Shown: one piece after another, positions 38,344-47,189 of the stretch | Numbering within the stretch: the first letter of the stretch is position 1 | Layout: each line of letters begins with the position of its first letter | Assembly (NCBI RefSeq): GCF_016904885.1 | Contig: NZ_JADWYI010000001.1 | Coordinates: 2,108,001 to 2,172,000 of the forward strand | DNA length: 64,000 nt | From: Archangium primigenium | Lineage (GTDB): Bacteria; Myxococcota; Myxococcia; Myxococcales; Myxococcaceae | Direction: 5' to 3' | The notes under the pieces: model-generated | Databases searched by the model: none | What the model saw: only the letters and a program-made list of their open reading frames with translations | What the model was told of the DNA's origin: nothing | Program-made: the position numbers and the translations under genes

Positions 38344-40566
38344 ATGCCCAAGACCCCTTCGCCAGAGTCCGGCCCGTCGTCCGGGTCCGCGAAGAACCCT
38401 TCTCCGAAGTCCGGTGGGGGCTTGAAGGGCGTGCTGCGCCGCGCGCTGGGCGGAGGCAACCGGGACGCTCCCCGGAAACGGGCGCCCGCGTCGGCCCCCG
38501 AGCCCGCGCCGGAGGTCCGCCCGTCGGACGGCGCGTTCCTGGACGAGGCCCCCACGGATGCGGGGTACCGCACGGGCATGCGCACCCGGCTCCTGGGCGA
38601 GGCCACGGAGATCACCGCCTTCCATCAGGCCCGGCGGGAAGCGCAGCTGCTCGGGCAGATGGAGCACAAGGGCGAGGGCGCGGCGCGCATCGTGAGCCAG
38701 CTCAACGAGCAGCTCAGCGGCTCCCAGGGCGCGGAGTTCAAGGGCCTGCTGTCGCGCGAGCTCAGGCCCCAGCTGGATCGGCTCGCGGATCAGGTGGAGC
38801 AGGCGACCACGGAGAACCGGCGCAAGATGGCCGCGCTCGTGGCGCGCTCGGCCCATCTGGCCGGCGGCGAGAGCGCCGCGACGTTCGAGAAGCTGCTCAC
38901 CGCCACGGCCAGCGCCGAGGCGCGGTATCTGGAGTCGTGCGCGCGCACGGGTCCCCTCGCCGCCGCGAAGGAGTTCCAGGCCGCGTTGCGCGCCGCCGCG
39001 AGCCAGCCCTACCGCGCCGCGGTGCTGGAGAAGTGCCGCCCCCTGCTCCAGCGGCTCGCGGGGGAGGCGCTCGACCTGCCCTCGCGGGAACTGCATGCCG
39101 TCCTGCTCCAGTTCATGCGCGCCGCGGACACGCTGGGCCGGATGGAATGCAACACGATGGCGAAGATCTTCCTCGACGGCGCGCTCGGCGGAGGCCGGCC
39201 CGACGCGGCGGAGCGCTTCGCCGTGGCCCTGGGCCCCGCGCTGCGCGACGCGCCCTGGGGCGGCAACTGGGTCGTCCGCGTGCTGTTGAACCTCACCGAG
39301 CGCGCCCTGCCGCAGCCCGCCCAGACGCTGGCGGACCTGCTCCAGCAGGCCATCCGGGAGGCGCGCGAGCGCTGTGGTCCCCTGCTGCGCGCGGTCCAGA
39401 TCGCGGCGGACAAGAGCGAGCTGCTGGAGCAGAGCCTGAAGCTCGACGCGCAGGTGGCGCCGCTGGCCGCGCTGACGCCCGCCTGCGCGCTGCTGCTCGC
39501 GGCCCGCGGGTCGGTGCCCGGGGGCGGCAATGGACCCCTGGTCACCGAGGCGCTCGTGAGCGTGGCGGCCCTGGATGCGGTGGGCGCCACGGACAACGGG
39601 CAGAAGCTCTTGCGCTACACGCTCATCCGGGAGGAGCAGGGCGAGCCGAGCTTCCTGGGCATCGTGCCCGTGGTCTCCCGGCCCCTGGGGCATCCGCGCC
39701 TGTTGCAGCTCATCACCGAGAGCGGGCTCGTCACCGCGAACTACCAGAACGGGGGCGGGCTGTTCATCCAGCGCGTGGCCCGCCAGGTCTTCCGGGCGCT
39801 GAGCGCGCCCGTGGTGGCGCGCTGCCAGAAGGGGGAAGGGGAGGAGGCCCGGCGGTTGTTGAGCTCCGCCCTCTGCGTGCATGCGCCGCTCTATGGCATG
39901 GACCTGAACGGCGGGCGCTTCGCCGCGGACATCCTCGAGCGTCTGCGCAGCAATCCCCAACCGGACCAGGTGGCGCGTGTCCTCGAGGAGCTGGAGGACG
40001 TGGCGAAGAAGAACCCCAGTCCGTACCGCACCGGCTATGTCGAGAGCCTGCGCTCGCTCGTCGTCGCGCTGGCGGAGCGGGATCCCCTCGCGGCCCCCCA
40101 GCCCGGATTGCAGCGGCGCGTGGGCGCGGCCCCGAAGATGAAGGCCACGGAGGCCGAGCGCACGCACATCGTCGAGGTGAAGAAGCTCGAGGCCGAGCGG
40201 GAGGCGGTACGGGCGGCCAAGGCCGCGCCGCCCGCTCCCGCGCGCGCGACGGGCGCACGCCCAGGCGCGCCAGGGCCCGCGAAGGGGCCCGCGAAGGCGC
40301 CCGCCCGGGCCACCGCGGCGCCGTCGGCCGCGCCTCCTCCGGCCGCGGCGCCTCCTCCCGCGCCGCCGCCCCGGCCCGCGGCGGACCTGAAGTCCGGCAT
40401 GGCGCCGATGAACGCGCGCGAAGCCGAGCGCACGCACATCGTCCAGACGCGTCAACTCGAGGCGAAGCGCGAGGCCCAACGCGCGGACTCCCGGAGCCAG
40501 GGCGCGCGCGAGTCCGCGCCGGCGTCCCCACCTCCTTCTGGCCGGGGCGGCCCCCTGCGCGGCTGA
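38344..40566 (+). CDS. Conserved-looking protein of unknown function with a duplicated C-terminal motif
   Basis: A 740-residue protein I do not recognise. Residues 1-60 are Ser/Pro-rich and disordered. About 75-590 are helical, Ala/Leu-rich, without signal peptide or membrane segment. The Pro/Ala-rich tail holds two related motifs, EAERTHIVEVKKLEAERE (about 601-618) and EAERTHIVQTRQLEAKRE (about 697-714), separated by a low-complexity linker. The repeats look like short linear binding motifs. The base composition matches the neighbours. It interrupts the run of glycoside hydrolase genes but has no obvious sugar-related feature. Confidence 0.8.
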   Translation: MPKTPSPESGPSSGSAKNPSPKSGGGLKGVLRRALGGGNRDAPRKRAPASAPEPAPEVRPSDGAFLDEAPTDAGYRTGMRTRLLGEATEITAFHQARREAQLLGQMEHKGEGAARIVSQLNEQLSGSQGAEFKGLLSRELRPQLDRLADQVEQATTENRRKMAALVARSAHLAGGESAATFEKLLTATASAEARYLESCARTGPLAAAKEFQAALRAAASQPYRAAVLEKCRPLLQRLAGEALDLPSRELHAVLLQFMRAADTLGRMECNTMAKIFLDGALGGGRPDAAERFAVALGPALRDAPWGGNWVVRVLLNLTERALPQPAQTLADLLQQAIREARERCGPLLRAVQIAADKSELLEQSLKLDAQVAPLAALTPACALLLAARGSVPGGGNGPLVTEALVSVAALDAVGATDNGQKLLRYTLIREEQGEPSFLGIVPVVSRPLGHPRLLQLITESGLVTANYQNGGGLFIQRVARQVFRALSAPVVARCQKGEGEEARRLLSSALCVHAPLYGMDLNGGRFAADILERLRSNPQPDQVARVLEELEDVAKKNPSPYRTGYVESLRSLVVALAERDPLAAPQPGLQRRVGAAPKMKATEAERTHIVEVKKLEAEREAVRAAKAAPPAPARATGARPGAPGPAKGPAKAPARATAAPSAAPPPAAAPPPAPPPRPAADLKSGMAPMNAREAERTHIVQTRQLEAKREAQRADSRSQGARESAPASPPPSGRGGPLRG

Positions 40567-40752
40567 CCCGCGGGCGCTCCCTGTCTGGGTATGACTTGCC
40601 GCGGCATGTCTTCTCCCGGCGCTGGACAGACACGAAGCTGTCTTCAAAGTAAAACCTGAAAGAATTGACAGGGTGGGAAGGGGTATGCGCTACTCCGCCG
40701 CCGCGCGGCTGGCGGGTGGAGTGCCGCCGCGCGTCACGCGAGGAATCCCGAC

Positions 40753-42654
40753 ATGAAGAGTCATCACAGCGCGCTGGGACGAGCCGTTTCCCTGTCCATG
40801 GCCATGGGTCTGCTCGCGGGGACGTCCGCGATGGCGGGTCCGACGGCCCAGGTCATCTGGAGCTCCGAGAAGAATCCCGGAGACGGCGCCTGGTTCAACG
40901 GGCCCATGACGGTGCCCTACGCCCTGAGCGCCCAGGCGTCCGCGGCGTTCACCAACCCCACCAGCACGGCGGCCACGACGCTCAACGTGGACCCGGGCGA
41001 CCAATACCAGACCATGTTGGGCATCGGGACCTCCCTCGAGGAGTCCACGGTCTTCAACCTCTCGCGCATGTCCGCGACGAAGCGGACCGAGGTCCTCAAG
41101 AAGCTGCTCGACCCCACGACGGGCTCGGGCATGAACCTGGTGCGCATCACGTTCGGGGCCTCGGACTTCACCGGCCGGACGTTCTACACCTACGATGACG
41201 TGCCCTATGGGCAGACGGACCCCAACCTGACGTCCTTCTCCATCCAGAAGGACATCGACTACAACATCGTCGCCACCCTCAAGCAGGCCCTGGCGGTGAA
41301 CCCCAACCTGAAGATCTTCGCGAGCCCCTGGAGCCCGCCCGCGTGGATGAAGGACAACAAGAGCCTCATCGGCGGCAACCTGCTGTCCCAGTATATCCCC
41401 CAGCTCGCGACGTACTTCCGCAGGGCCGTGCAGGCCTACCAGGCCCAGGGCATTCCCATCCATGGCCTGACGCTGCAGAACGAGCCCCTGTACCAGGCGC
41501 CCGACTACCCCAGCACCTATGTCTCCTCGGACCAGGAGCGGCAGCTGCTCGTGGCCGTGCGCAATGAGTTGAATGCCAATGGCCTGAGCGCCGTGAAGCT
41601 GTGGGCGTATGACCATAACTTCGACTCGGCCATGTCCTACGTGACGCCCATCCTCAACAACGCGGCGGCCAACGCCGCCACGGATGGCGTGGCCTTCCAC
41701 GACTACGCGGGCGATCCGAGCGCCATGACGCAGGTGCGCAATGCCTGGCCCTCCAAGACCATGCTGATGACGGAGCGCTCCTGGTGGGGCACCACCGGCG
41801 CGGATCGCATGGCGCAGTACTTCCGCAACTGGGCCAGCGGCTACAACGCCTGGGTGACGATGTTGGACAGCAACATCAAGCCCGAGCAGTGGACGGGCAC
41901 GCCCGGCCCCACGATGTTCATCCAGAACGCCTATACCTACGACACCTACTGGGCCTTGCCCGAGGTCTCGCTCATCGGCCAGTTCTCCAAGTACGTGAAG
42001 CCCGGCGCCCGGCGCATCTTCAGCACCTACGGCTCGGCCGCCACCGTGACGAACGTGGCCTTCCTCAACCCGGACAACAGCCTGGTGGCCGTGGTCATCA
42101 ACCAGACGGGCTCGAGCCAGCGCTTCAAGCTCGTCTCCGAGGGTCAGGAGCTCCTCGCCACGCTGCCCGCAAAGACCGTGGGCACGTACACGTGGCCCCG
42201 CCAGGGCTCGGGCACGGCGACCAACCTGCTCGCCAACCCGGGCTTCGAGACCGGCACGGCCGCGTCGAGCTGGGGCTCGGAGTGGCACAGCGGTGAGGTG
42301 GGCTACAAGGTCGACACCGACTACCCCTACGCGGGCAGCTACAAGCTCACCCTGTTCGCCCCCTCCGCCTACCAGCAGGTGTTCGGCCAGGTGAAGAGCG
42401 TGGCCAATGGCACCTACCGGGCCAGCGTCTGGGTGCGCTCGGGTGGCGGACAGAAGATCCTGCGCCTGTATGCCAAGGGCCACGGCGGCGCCGAGCTCAC
42501 CGCGGAGATCGGTGCCAGCGTCGTCTCGAACTACACGCAGTACGTCATCAACAACATCCCGGTGACCACGGGCAGCGTGGAGGTGGGCGTCTACACCGAT
42601 GCCAACGCCTCCAACTGGGCGGCGTTCGACAACTTCGAGCTGGTGAAGAACTAG
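40753..42654 (+). CDS. Secreted GH30 glycosidase with C-terminal carbohydrate-binding domain
   Basis: A 633-residue secreted enzyme. The signal peptide ends near SAMA. The GH30 catalytic domain (about 75-470) has the acid/base Glu in LTLQNEP (E244) and the nucleophile Glu in LMTERSWWG (E341), plus ASPWSPPAWMK. GH30 members include endo-beta-1,6-glucanases, glucosylceramidases and xylanases; the layout fits a beta-1,6-glucanase acting on fungal wall glucan, but that is inferred. About residues 493-633 (NPGFETGTAASSW...) are a CBM4/9-like domain. A strong GC hairpin follows the stop. Confidence 0.92.
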   Translation: MKSHHSALGRAVSLSMAMGLLAGTSAMAGPTAQVIWSSEKNPGDGAWFNGPMTVPYALSAQASAAFTNPTSTAATTLNVDPGDQYQTMLGIGTSLEESTVFNLSRMSATKRTEVLKKLLDPTTGSGMNLVRITFGASDFTGRTFYTYDDVPYGQTDPNLTSFSIQKDIDYNIVATLKQALAVNPNLKIFASPWSPPAWMKDNKSLIGGNLLSQYIPQLATYFRRAVQAYQAQGIPIHGLTLQNEPLYQAPDYPSTYVSSDQERQLLVAVRNELNANGLSAVKLWAYDHNFDSAMSYVTPILNNAAANAATDGVAFHDYAGDPSAMTQVRNAWPSKTMLMTERSWWGTTGADRMAQYFRNWASGYNAWVTMLDSNIKPEQWTGTPGPTMFIQNAYTYDTYWALPEVSLIGQFSKYVKPGARRIFSTYGSAATVTNVAFLNPDNSLVAVVINQTGSSQRFKLVSEGQELLATLPAKTVGTYTWPRQGSGTATNLLANPGFETGTAASSWGSEWHSGEVGYKVDTDYPYAGSYKLTLFAPSAYQQVFGQVKSVANGTYRASVWVRSGGGQKILRLYAKGHGGAELTAEIGASVVSNYTQYVINNIPVTTGSVEVGVYTDANASNWAAFDNFELVKN

Positions 42655-42661
42655 TCCCCGC

Positions 42662-42693
42662 GCGGACCGGTCCGGCTCCCCGGACCGGTCCGC
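42662..42693 (+). terminator. Long perfect hairpin after the GH30 gene
   Basis: GCGGACCGGTCCGG (42662-42675) pairs perfectly with CCGGACCGGTCCGC (42680-42693), leaving a four-base loop. It lies seven bases after the GH30 stop. No T-run follows, so it may also protect the mRNA end. Confidence 0.65.
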
Positions 42694-42911
42694 CGTGGGT
42701 GCAGTCAGGCTGTTTGACTTCCACCTTCATGGCACCGCGTGGCATCTGGTGCGCCGCGTCATGGTGTGTCAGCCCTTCTCCCTCGTTGAGAGGTTGAGAC
42801 GCGGGCCAACCATGCTAAGAGCGCGCCTGGGTAGGAGACCGCACCACCCCTGCCCCCTCGGGCGATGTCCGGGCGCGTGTCCTCCTCAATCCAAGATAAG
42901 GAGCGCACGTG

Positions 42912-44624
42912 ATGAAGACGCAATGGATGCCGCGCCGGATGCTCGTGATGGGCATGGCCCTTTTGTCGTGGGGCGGGCTCGCGGGCTGTTCGAAGAGCAA
43001 GCAGCAGGAAGGGGAGGGCAAGGGCACGGCCGCGGCTCCGGTGCAGAAGAGCAAGGTGCTCACGGTCGCCCAGGAGGCGCAGGCCTCGTGGATTCGCAAC
43101 TTCAATCCCCTGCTCGCGCCGGGCACCGCGCGCTGGCCCTCGCGCTCGGGTGTCTATGAGCCCCTGTTCGTCTTCAACACGCTCAAGGGCGAGAACGTGC
43201 CCTGGCTGGCGTCCAAGTATGAGTGGAGCGCGGACAACAAGAAGGTCACCTATTCCCTCCGGCCTGAGGTGAAGTGGTCGGATGGTCAGCCCTTCGTGGC
43301 CAAGGACGTGGTGTTCACGTTCGAGTTGCTGCGCAAGCACAAGGCGCTGGACCTGTTCGGCGTGTGGTCCTTCGTGGAGGGCGTGACCGCTCCGGACGAG
43401 CACACGGTCGAGTTCACGCTGACGCGCGCCTACGTGCCCGGCCTCATCTACATCTCCCAGCAGCCCATCGTGCCCGAGCACAAGTGGAAGGACGTGGAGG
43501 ATCCGGTCACCTACAAGAACGAGAACCCGGTCGCCACGGGCCCGTTCACCGAGGTGAAGGTCTTCCAGAACCAGATCTTCGAGCTCGGCCGCAACCCCAA
43601 TTACTGGCAGCCGGGCAAGCCCGCCATCGAGGGCCTGCGCTTCCCGGCCTACCCCGGCAATGATCAGGCGAACCTCGCGCTGCTCAATGGCGAGATCGAC
43701 TGGGCGGGCAACTTCGTGCCCGACGTGGACAAGGTCTACGTGAGCAAGAACAAGGAGCACAACCACTACTGGTTCCCGCTGGTGGGCAACACGGTGATGC
43801 TCTACGTGAACACCACCAAGAAGCCCTTCGACGACGTGCGCGTGCGCAAGGCGTTCAGCATGGCGATCGACCGCGACCAGCTCGTCAAGGTGGCCATGTA
43901 CAACTACACCAAGCCCGCGGATGCCTCGGGCCTGTGTGACACCCACGAGCGTTGGCGCAACGCCGCGGCCCTGGCCGATGGCGCCGGGGACTGGACCAAG
44001 CTCAACGTGGAGAAGGCCAACGCGATGCTCGACGAGGCCGGCTACAAGCGCGGCGCGGACGGCGTGCGCGTGGGTCCGGACAACAAGCCCCTGCGCTACG
44101 ACATCAACGTGGTGACGGGCTGGTCGGACCAGGTGCGCGCCGTGCAGATCATGGCGCAGAACCTCAAGGCCCTGGGTGTAGACGCCACGCTCAAGACGTA
44201 TGACTTCAGCCCCTACTTCGAGCGCATGCAGAAGGGGGAGTTCGACCTGACCATCGGCTGGACGTCCGAGGAGCCCTCGCCCTACTACTTCTACCGGGAC
44301 CTGATGAGCCCCGAGACCCTCAAGCCCGTGGGCGAGCTGTCCGCGCGCAACTGGCACCGCTTCTCGAGCAAGGAGGCCGACGCCCTCTTCAAGGCCTTCG
44401 AGACCACCAGCGACGAGGCCGAGCAGCGCAAGCTCGCCGACCAGATGCAGGTGCTCTTCGTGCAGAACGCGCCCGCCATCCCGCTCTACCCCAACCCGTC
44501 CTGGGGTGAGTACAACACGCGCCGCTTCACGGGCTTCCCCAACGCGCAGAACCCCTACGCGAAGCTGTCGCCCAACAGCCCTCCGGAGAACCTCTTCGTT
44601 CTCACCGAGGTGAAGCCCAACTGA
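42912..44624 (+). CDS. Oligopeptide/oligosaccharide ABC-type solute-binding lipoprotein
   Basis: A 570-residue lipoprotein (lipobox LAGC near residue 26) of the family 5 (OppA/DppA/CbtA) binding proteins. Family marks are the NPLLAPGTARWPSRSGVYEP start, YSLRPEVKWSDGQPF, the NPNYW motif and the C-terminal IPLYPNPSWGEYN. No permease or ATPase genes are adjacent. Surrounding GH30 and GH3 genes suggest a cello- or gluco-oligosaccharide ligand rather than peptide; some family-5 proteins do bind these. AAGGAG lies eight bases before the ATG at 42912. Confidence 0.92.
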   Translation: MKTQWMPRRMLVMGMALLSWGGLAGCSKSKQQEGEGKGTAAAPVQKSKVLTVAQEAQASWIRNFNPLLAPGTARWPSRSGVYEPLFVFNTLKGENVPWLASKYEWSADNKKVTYSLRPEVKWSDGQPFVAKDVVFTFELLRKHKALDLFGVWSFVEGVTAPDEHTVEFTLTRAYVPGLIYISQQPIVPEHKWKDVEDPVTYKNENPVATGPFTEVKVFQNQIFELGRNPNYWQPGKPAIEGLRFPAYPGNDQANLALLNGEIDWAGNFVPDVDKVYVSKNKEHNHYWFPLVGNTVMLYVNTTKKPFDDVRVRKAFSMAIDRDQLVKVAMYNYTKPADASGLCDTHERWRNAAALADGAGDWTKLNVEKANAMLDEAGYKRGADGVRVGPDNKPLRYDINVVTGWSDQVRAVQIMAQNLKALGVDATLKTYDFSPYFERMQKGEFDLTIGWTSEEPSPYYFYRDLMSPETLKPVGELSARNWHRFSSKEADALFKAFETTSDEAEQRKLADQMQVLFVQNAPAIPLYPNPSWGEYNTRRFTGFPNAQNPYAKLSPNSPPENLFVLTEVKPN

Positions 44625-44631
44625 TGCGGCG

Positions 44632-44663
44632 GGGGAGGCGGGCCCCGAGGGGCCCTCCTCCCC
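44632..44663. terminator. Terminator hairpin between the binding-protein and GH3 genes
   Basis: GGGGAGG and GGGCCC arms pair with GGGCCC and CCTCCCC (one mismatched position between the two stem parts), with a very short loop. It is located between two convergent genes. Confidence 0.6.
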
Positions 44664-44669
44664 GTCGTC

Positions 44670-46994
44670 TCATTTCAGGGTGGCGATCCACGCGTCCAGC
44701 GTCGCGTCCGTCAGCTTGCCCTGGGTGAAGTTCACCACCTTGTAGGCCGGCATGTCGTGGATGAAGACGAGCGTGGAGTCCTCGCCCTTCTTCCGGGCCG
44801 CCCGCTGCTCCTCGGTGAGGCCCGGAGGCTCGGGCGGCTTGTTGTCCGGGGAGTAGCCCAGGAAGGACTCCAGCAGGCGCGAGTACACGGCCTTGCCCTT
44901 GGGGTGGTCGAGGAACTCCTTGACCGTGGAGTCGCGCGTCAGCGTCACCGGCGCGCGCCGGGTGCTTTGCACCTGCACGGTCTGGTGGAGCGGCAGATCC
45001 CTCGACGAGCCGCCCACGAGGATCTCGAACGCGCCGGAGTTCACCGCCCAGTCATGCTGGGTGCTGTCGAAGTAGGCGAAGTCGCGCCGGCTCAGCTCGA
45101 AGCGCACCGTCTTCTCCTGGCCCGCCTCGAGCGCCACCTTGGTGAAGGCCTTGAGTTCCTTGGGCGGACGCACCACGCGCGGCTGGACCTCGCGCACGTA
45201 GAGCTGGACGACTTCCTTGCCCGCCACCTTGCCCGTGTTCTTCACCTTCAGCTCGACGCTCAGCGTCTCCGTCTCCTGGAGCGAGGCCGCGCCGAGCTTG
45301 AGGTCCGAGTAGGCGAAGGTCGTGTAGCTCAGGCCAAAGCCAAACGGGAACAGGGGCGTGAGGGCCCGCTTGTCGTAGTAGCGGTAGCCAATGAAGATGC
45401 CCTCGCCGTAGTTGGCCTGCTGGTTCAGCCCGGGGAACTCCAGCGCGGTGGGCGTGTCCTCCAGGCGCATGGGGAACGTTTCGGACAGCTTGCCCGAGGG
45501 GTTCACCTGGCCCAGCAGCACGTCGGCCAGCGCGGCGCCTCCGGCCTGTCCGGTCAGGTAGCCCTCGACGATGCCCTGGACCTTGTCCGCCCAGGGCATG
45601 GTGATGGCCGAGCCGTTGAGCAGCACCACCACCACGCGCGACTGCACCTGGCTCACCGCCTCGATGAGGCGCACGTGGCCCTCGGGCATGTCCAGGCTGG
45701 CGCGGTCGAAGCCCTCGGACTCGTGGCTGTCCGGCAGGCCCGCGAACACGATGGCCACCTCCGCGCCGCGCGCCAGCGTGCGCGCCTCCTCCAGCAGCGT
45801 CTCGGAGGTGATGCCTTCCAGGTCATAGCCCGCGGCGTAGCCGAAGCGCGCCTCGCCGCCGCCCATCCGCACCAGCTCGTCATAGGCGCGCGTCTGGCGC
45901 GTGGGGTTGACCTGCGAGCTGCCCGCGCCCTGGTAGCGCGGCGTCTTGGCGAACGCGCCAATCACGGCCACCTTGCCCGTGCCGCGCGGGTCCACCGGCA
46001 GCACGCCCTGCTCGTTCTTGAGCAGGATGATGCTCTCGCCCGCGGCCCGGCGCGCCAGCTCCTGGTGCTGCTCCACCTCGTAGGTGGTCCCCGGCCGGTG
46101 GCTGTCCCGCGCCCGCAGGACGACGGTGAGCAGGCCCGTGACGACCTCGTCCAGACGCTCCACGGACAGCCGACCCTGCTCCACGGCGGCGATGATCTTC
46201 TGGCGGTTCACCTCGCCACTGCCGGGCATCTCCAGGTTCAAGCCCGCCTTGACGCCCTGGACCCGGTCGCTCACGGCGCCCCAGTCGGAGACCACGAAGC
46301 CCTCGAAGCCCCACTCATCCCGGAGGATGCGCTCGAGCAGCACGTCGTTCTCGGAGGCGTACACGCCGTTGACCTTGTTGTAGGCGCACATCACCGACCA
46401 CGGCTGCGCCTCCTTGATCGCGATCTCGAACGCCGGCAGGTAGATTTCGTGCAGCGTGCGCTCGTCCAGGTTCGAGCTGCTGATCATCCGCTCGTGTTCC
46501 TGGTTGTTCACCGCGAAGTGCTTGAGCGAGGTGCCCACGCCCTGGCCCTGCACGCCCTGGATGTACGCGGCCGCGAGCTGCCCGGCCAGCAGGGGATCCT
46601 CGGAGAAGTACTCGAAGTTGCGGCCGCCCAGGGGCGAGCGCTTCATGTTGATGCCCGGGCCCAGCAGCAACTGCACGTCGTGGGTCTGGGCCTCGCGCGC
46701 CAGTGCCTCGCCCACCTGCTTGAGCAGCTCCGTGTTCCAGCTGGAGGCGAGCGCCGAGGCGGTCGGAAAACACGTCGCGGGCACGCTGTCCGCGGTGTTG
46801 GGCCCCGTGGCCCGGCGCAGTCCGTGCGGACCGTCCGCCATGAAGATGGAGGGCACGCCCAGCCGCTCGATGGCGTGCGTGGTCCACGCGCCATTCCCAG
46901 ACAACAACCGGGCCTTCTCCTCCACGGTCATCTGGGACACCAGTCCCTGGGCTTTCGTTTTGTACTTCTTGGACTCGCTGGAAGGTGCGGACAT
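44670..46994 (-). CDS. Glycoside hydrolase family 3 beta-glucosidase
   Basis: A 774-residue GH3 enzyme with the full three-domain layout: TIM-like barrel with substrate motif KHFAVNNQEHER and nucleophile Asp in GFVVSDWGA (D237), alpha/beta sandwich (about 360-560), and fibronectin-III-like domain (about 600-715). A further C-terminal piece of about 60 residues follows. There is no signal peptide, so it is probably cytoplasmic, cleaving imported gluco-oligosaccharides. The ATG at 46994 is chosen because the family sequence begins just after it. It is convergent with the binding-protein gene. Confidence 0.95.
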   Translation of the reverse strand: MSAPSSESKKYKTKAQGLVSQMTVEEKARLLSGNGAWTTHAIERLGVPSIFMADGPHGLRRATGPNTADSVPATCFPTASALASSWNTELLKQVGEALAREAQTHDVQLLLGPGINMKRSPLGGRNFEYFSEDPLLAGQLAAAYIQGVQGQGVGTSLKHFAVNNQEHERMISSSNLDERTLHEIYLPAFEIAIKEAQPWSVMCAYNKVNGVYASENDVLLERILRDEWGFEGFVVSDWGAVSDRVQGVKAGLNLEMPGSGEVNRQKIIAAVEQGRLSVERLDEVVTGLLTVVLRARDSHRPGTTYEVEQHQELARRAAGESIILLKNEQGVLPVDPRGTGKVAVIGAFAKTPRYQGAGSSQVNPTRQTRAYDELVRMGGGEARFGYAAGYDLEGITSETLLEEARTLARGAEVAIVFAGLPDSHESEGFDRASLDMPEGHVRLIEAVSQVQSRVVVVLLNGSAITMPWADKVQGIVEGYLTGQAGGAALADVLLGQVNPSGKLSETFPMRLEDTPTALEFPGLNQQANYGEGIFIGYRYYDKRALTPLFPFGFGLSYTTFAYSDLKLGAASLQETETLSVELKVKNTGKVAGKEVVQLYVREVQPRVVRPPKELKAFTKVALEAGQEKTVRFELSRRDFAYFDSTQHDWAVNSGAFEILVGGSSRDLPLHQTVQVQSTRRAPVTLTRDSTVKEFLDHPKGKAVYSRLLESFLGYSPDNKPPEPPGLTEEQRAARKKGEDSTLVFIHDMPAYKVVNFTQGKLTDATLDAWIATLK

Positions 46995-47151
46995 GTCGTT
47001 GGGGGCCCTCGGCGCCGTGTGCGGCGGTTGCGGGCCGGAAACACTACACGAGGATGTCCGCCTCCGGGCTCCAGAGAAATCCACACCGAAAAGCAATACC
47101 TCTGGATTCTTCTCGCCCCAACGGCCGCAAAGGCCTAACACGGTGCGTCGC

Positions 47152-47183
47152 GGCGGCCGGGGGGCGTGTCCTCCCCGGCCGCC
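47152..47183 (-). terminator. Hairpin downstream of the GH26-like gene
   Basis: GGCGGCCGGGG (47152-47162) pairs perfectly with CCCCGGCCGCC (47173-47183) around a ten-base loop, just past the GH26-like stop. No T-run follows. Confidence 0.55.
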
Positions 47184-47189
47184 AGGGGC

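Noticed and set aside
36118-40647. A 1509-codon open frame on the minus strand
   Set aside because: Only its last 687 codons (36118-38181) look like a protein. The rest lies antisense to the plus-strand 740-aa gene and is an artefact of high GC content.
40665-40696. Promoter of the GH30 gene at TTGACA (40665-40670)
   Set aside because: The -35 hexamer is perfect, but no -10-like hexamer occurs at 16-18 bases; the nearest candidates are at 13 and 20 bases.
26378-40752. Shared 14-base string CGCGAGGAATCCCG near two gene starts (26378 region and 40738 region)
   Set aside because: The two copies lie in opposite orientation relative to their genes and nothing extends the match, so chance is the simplest view.
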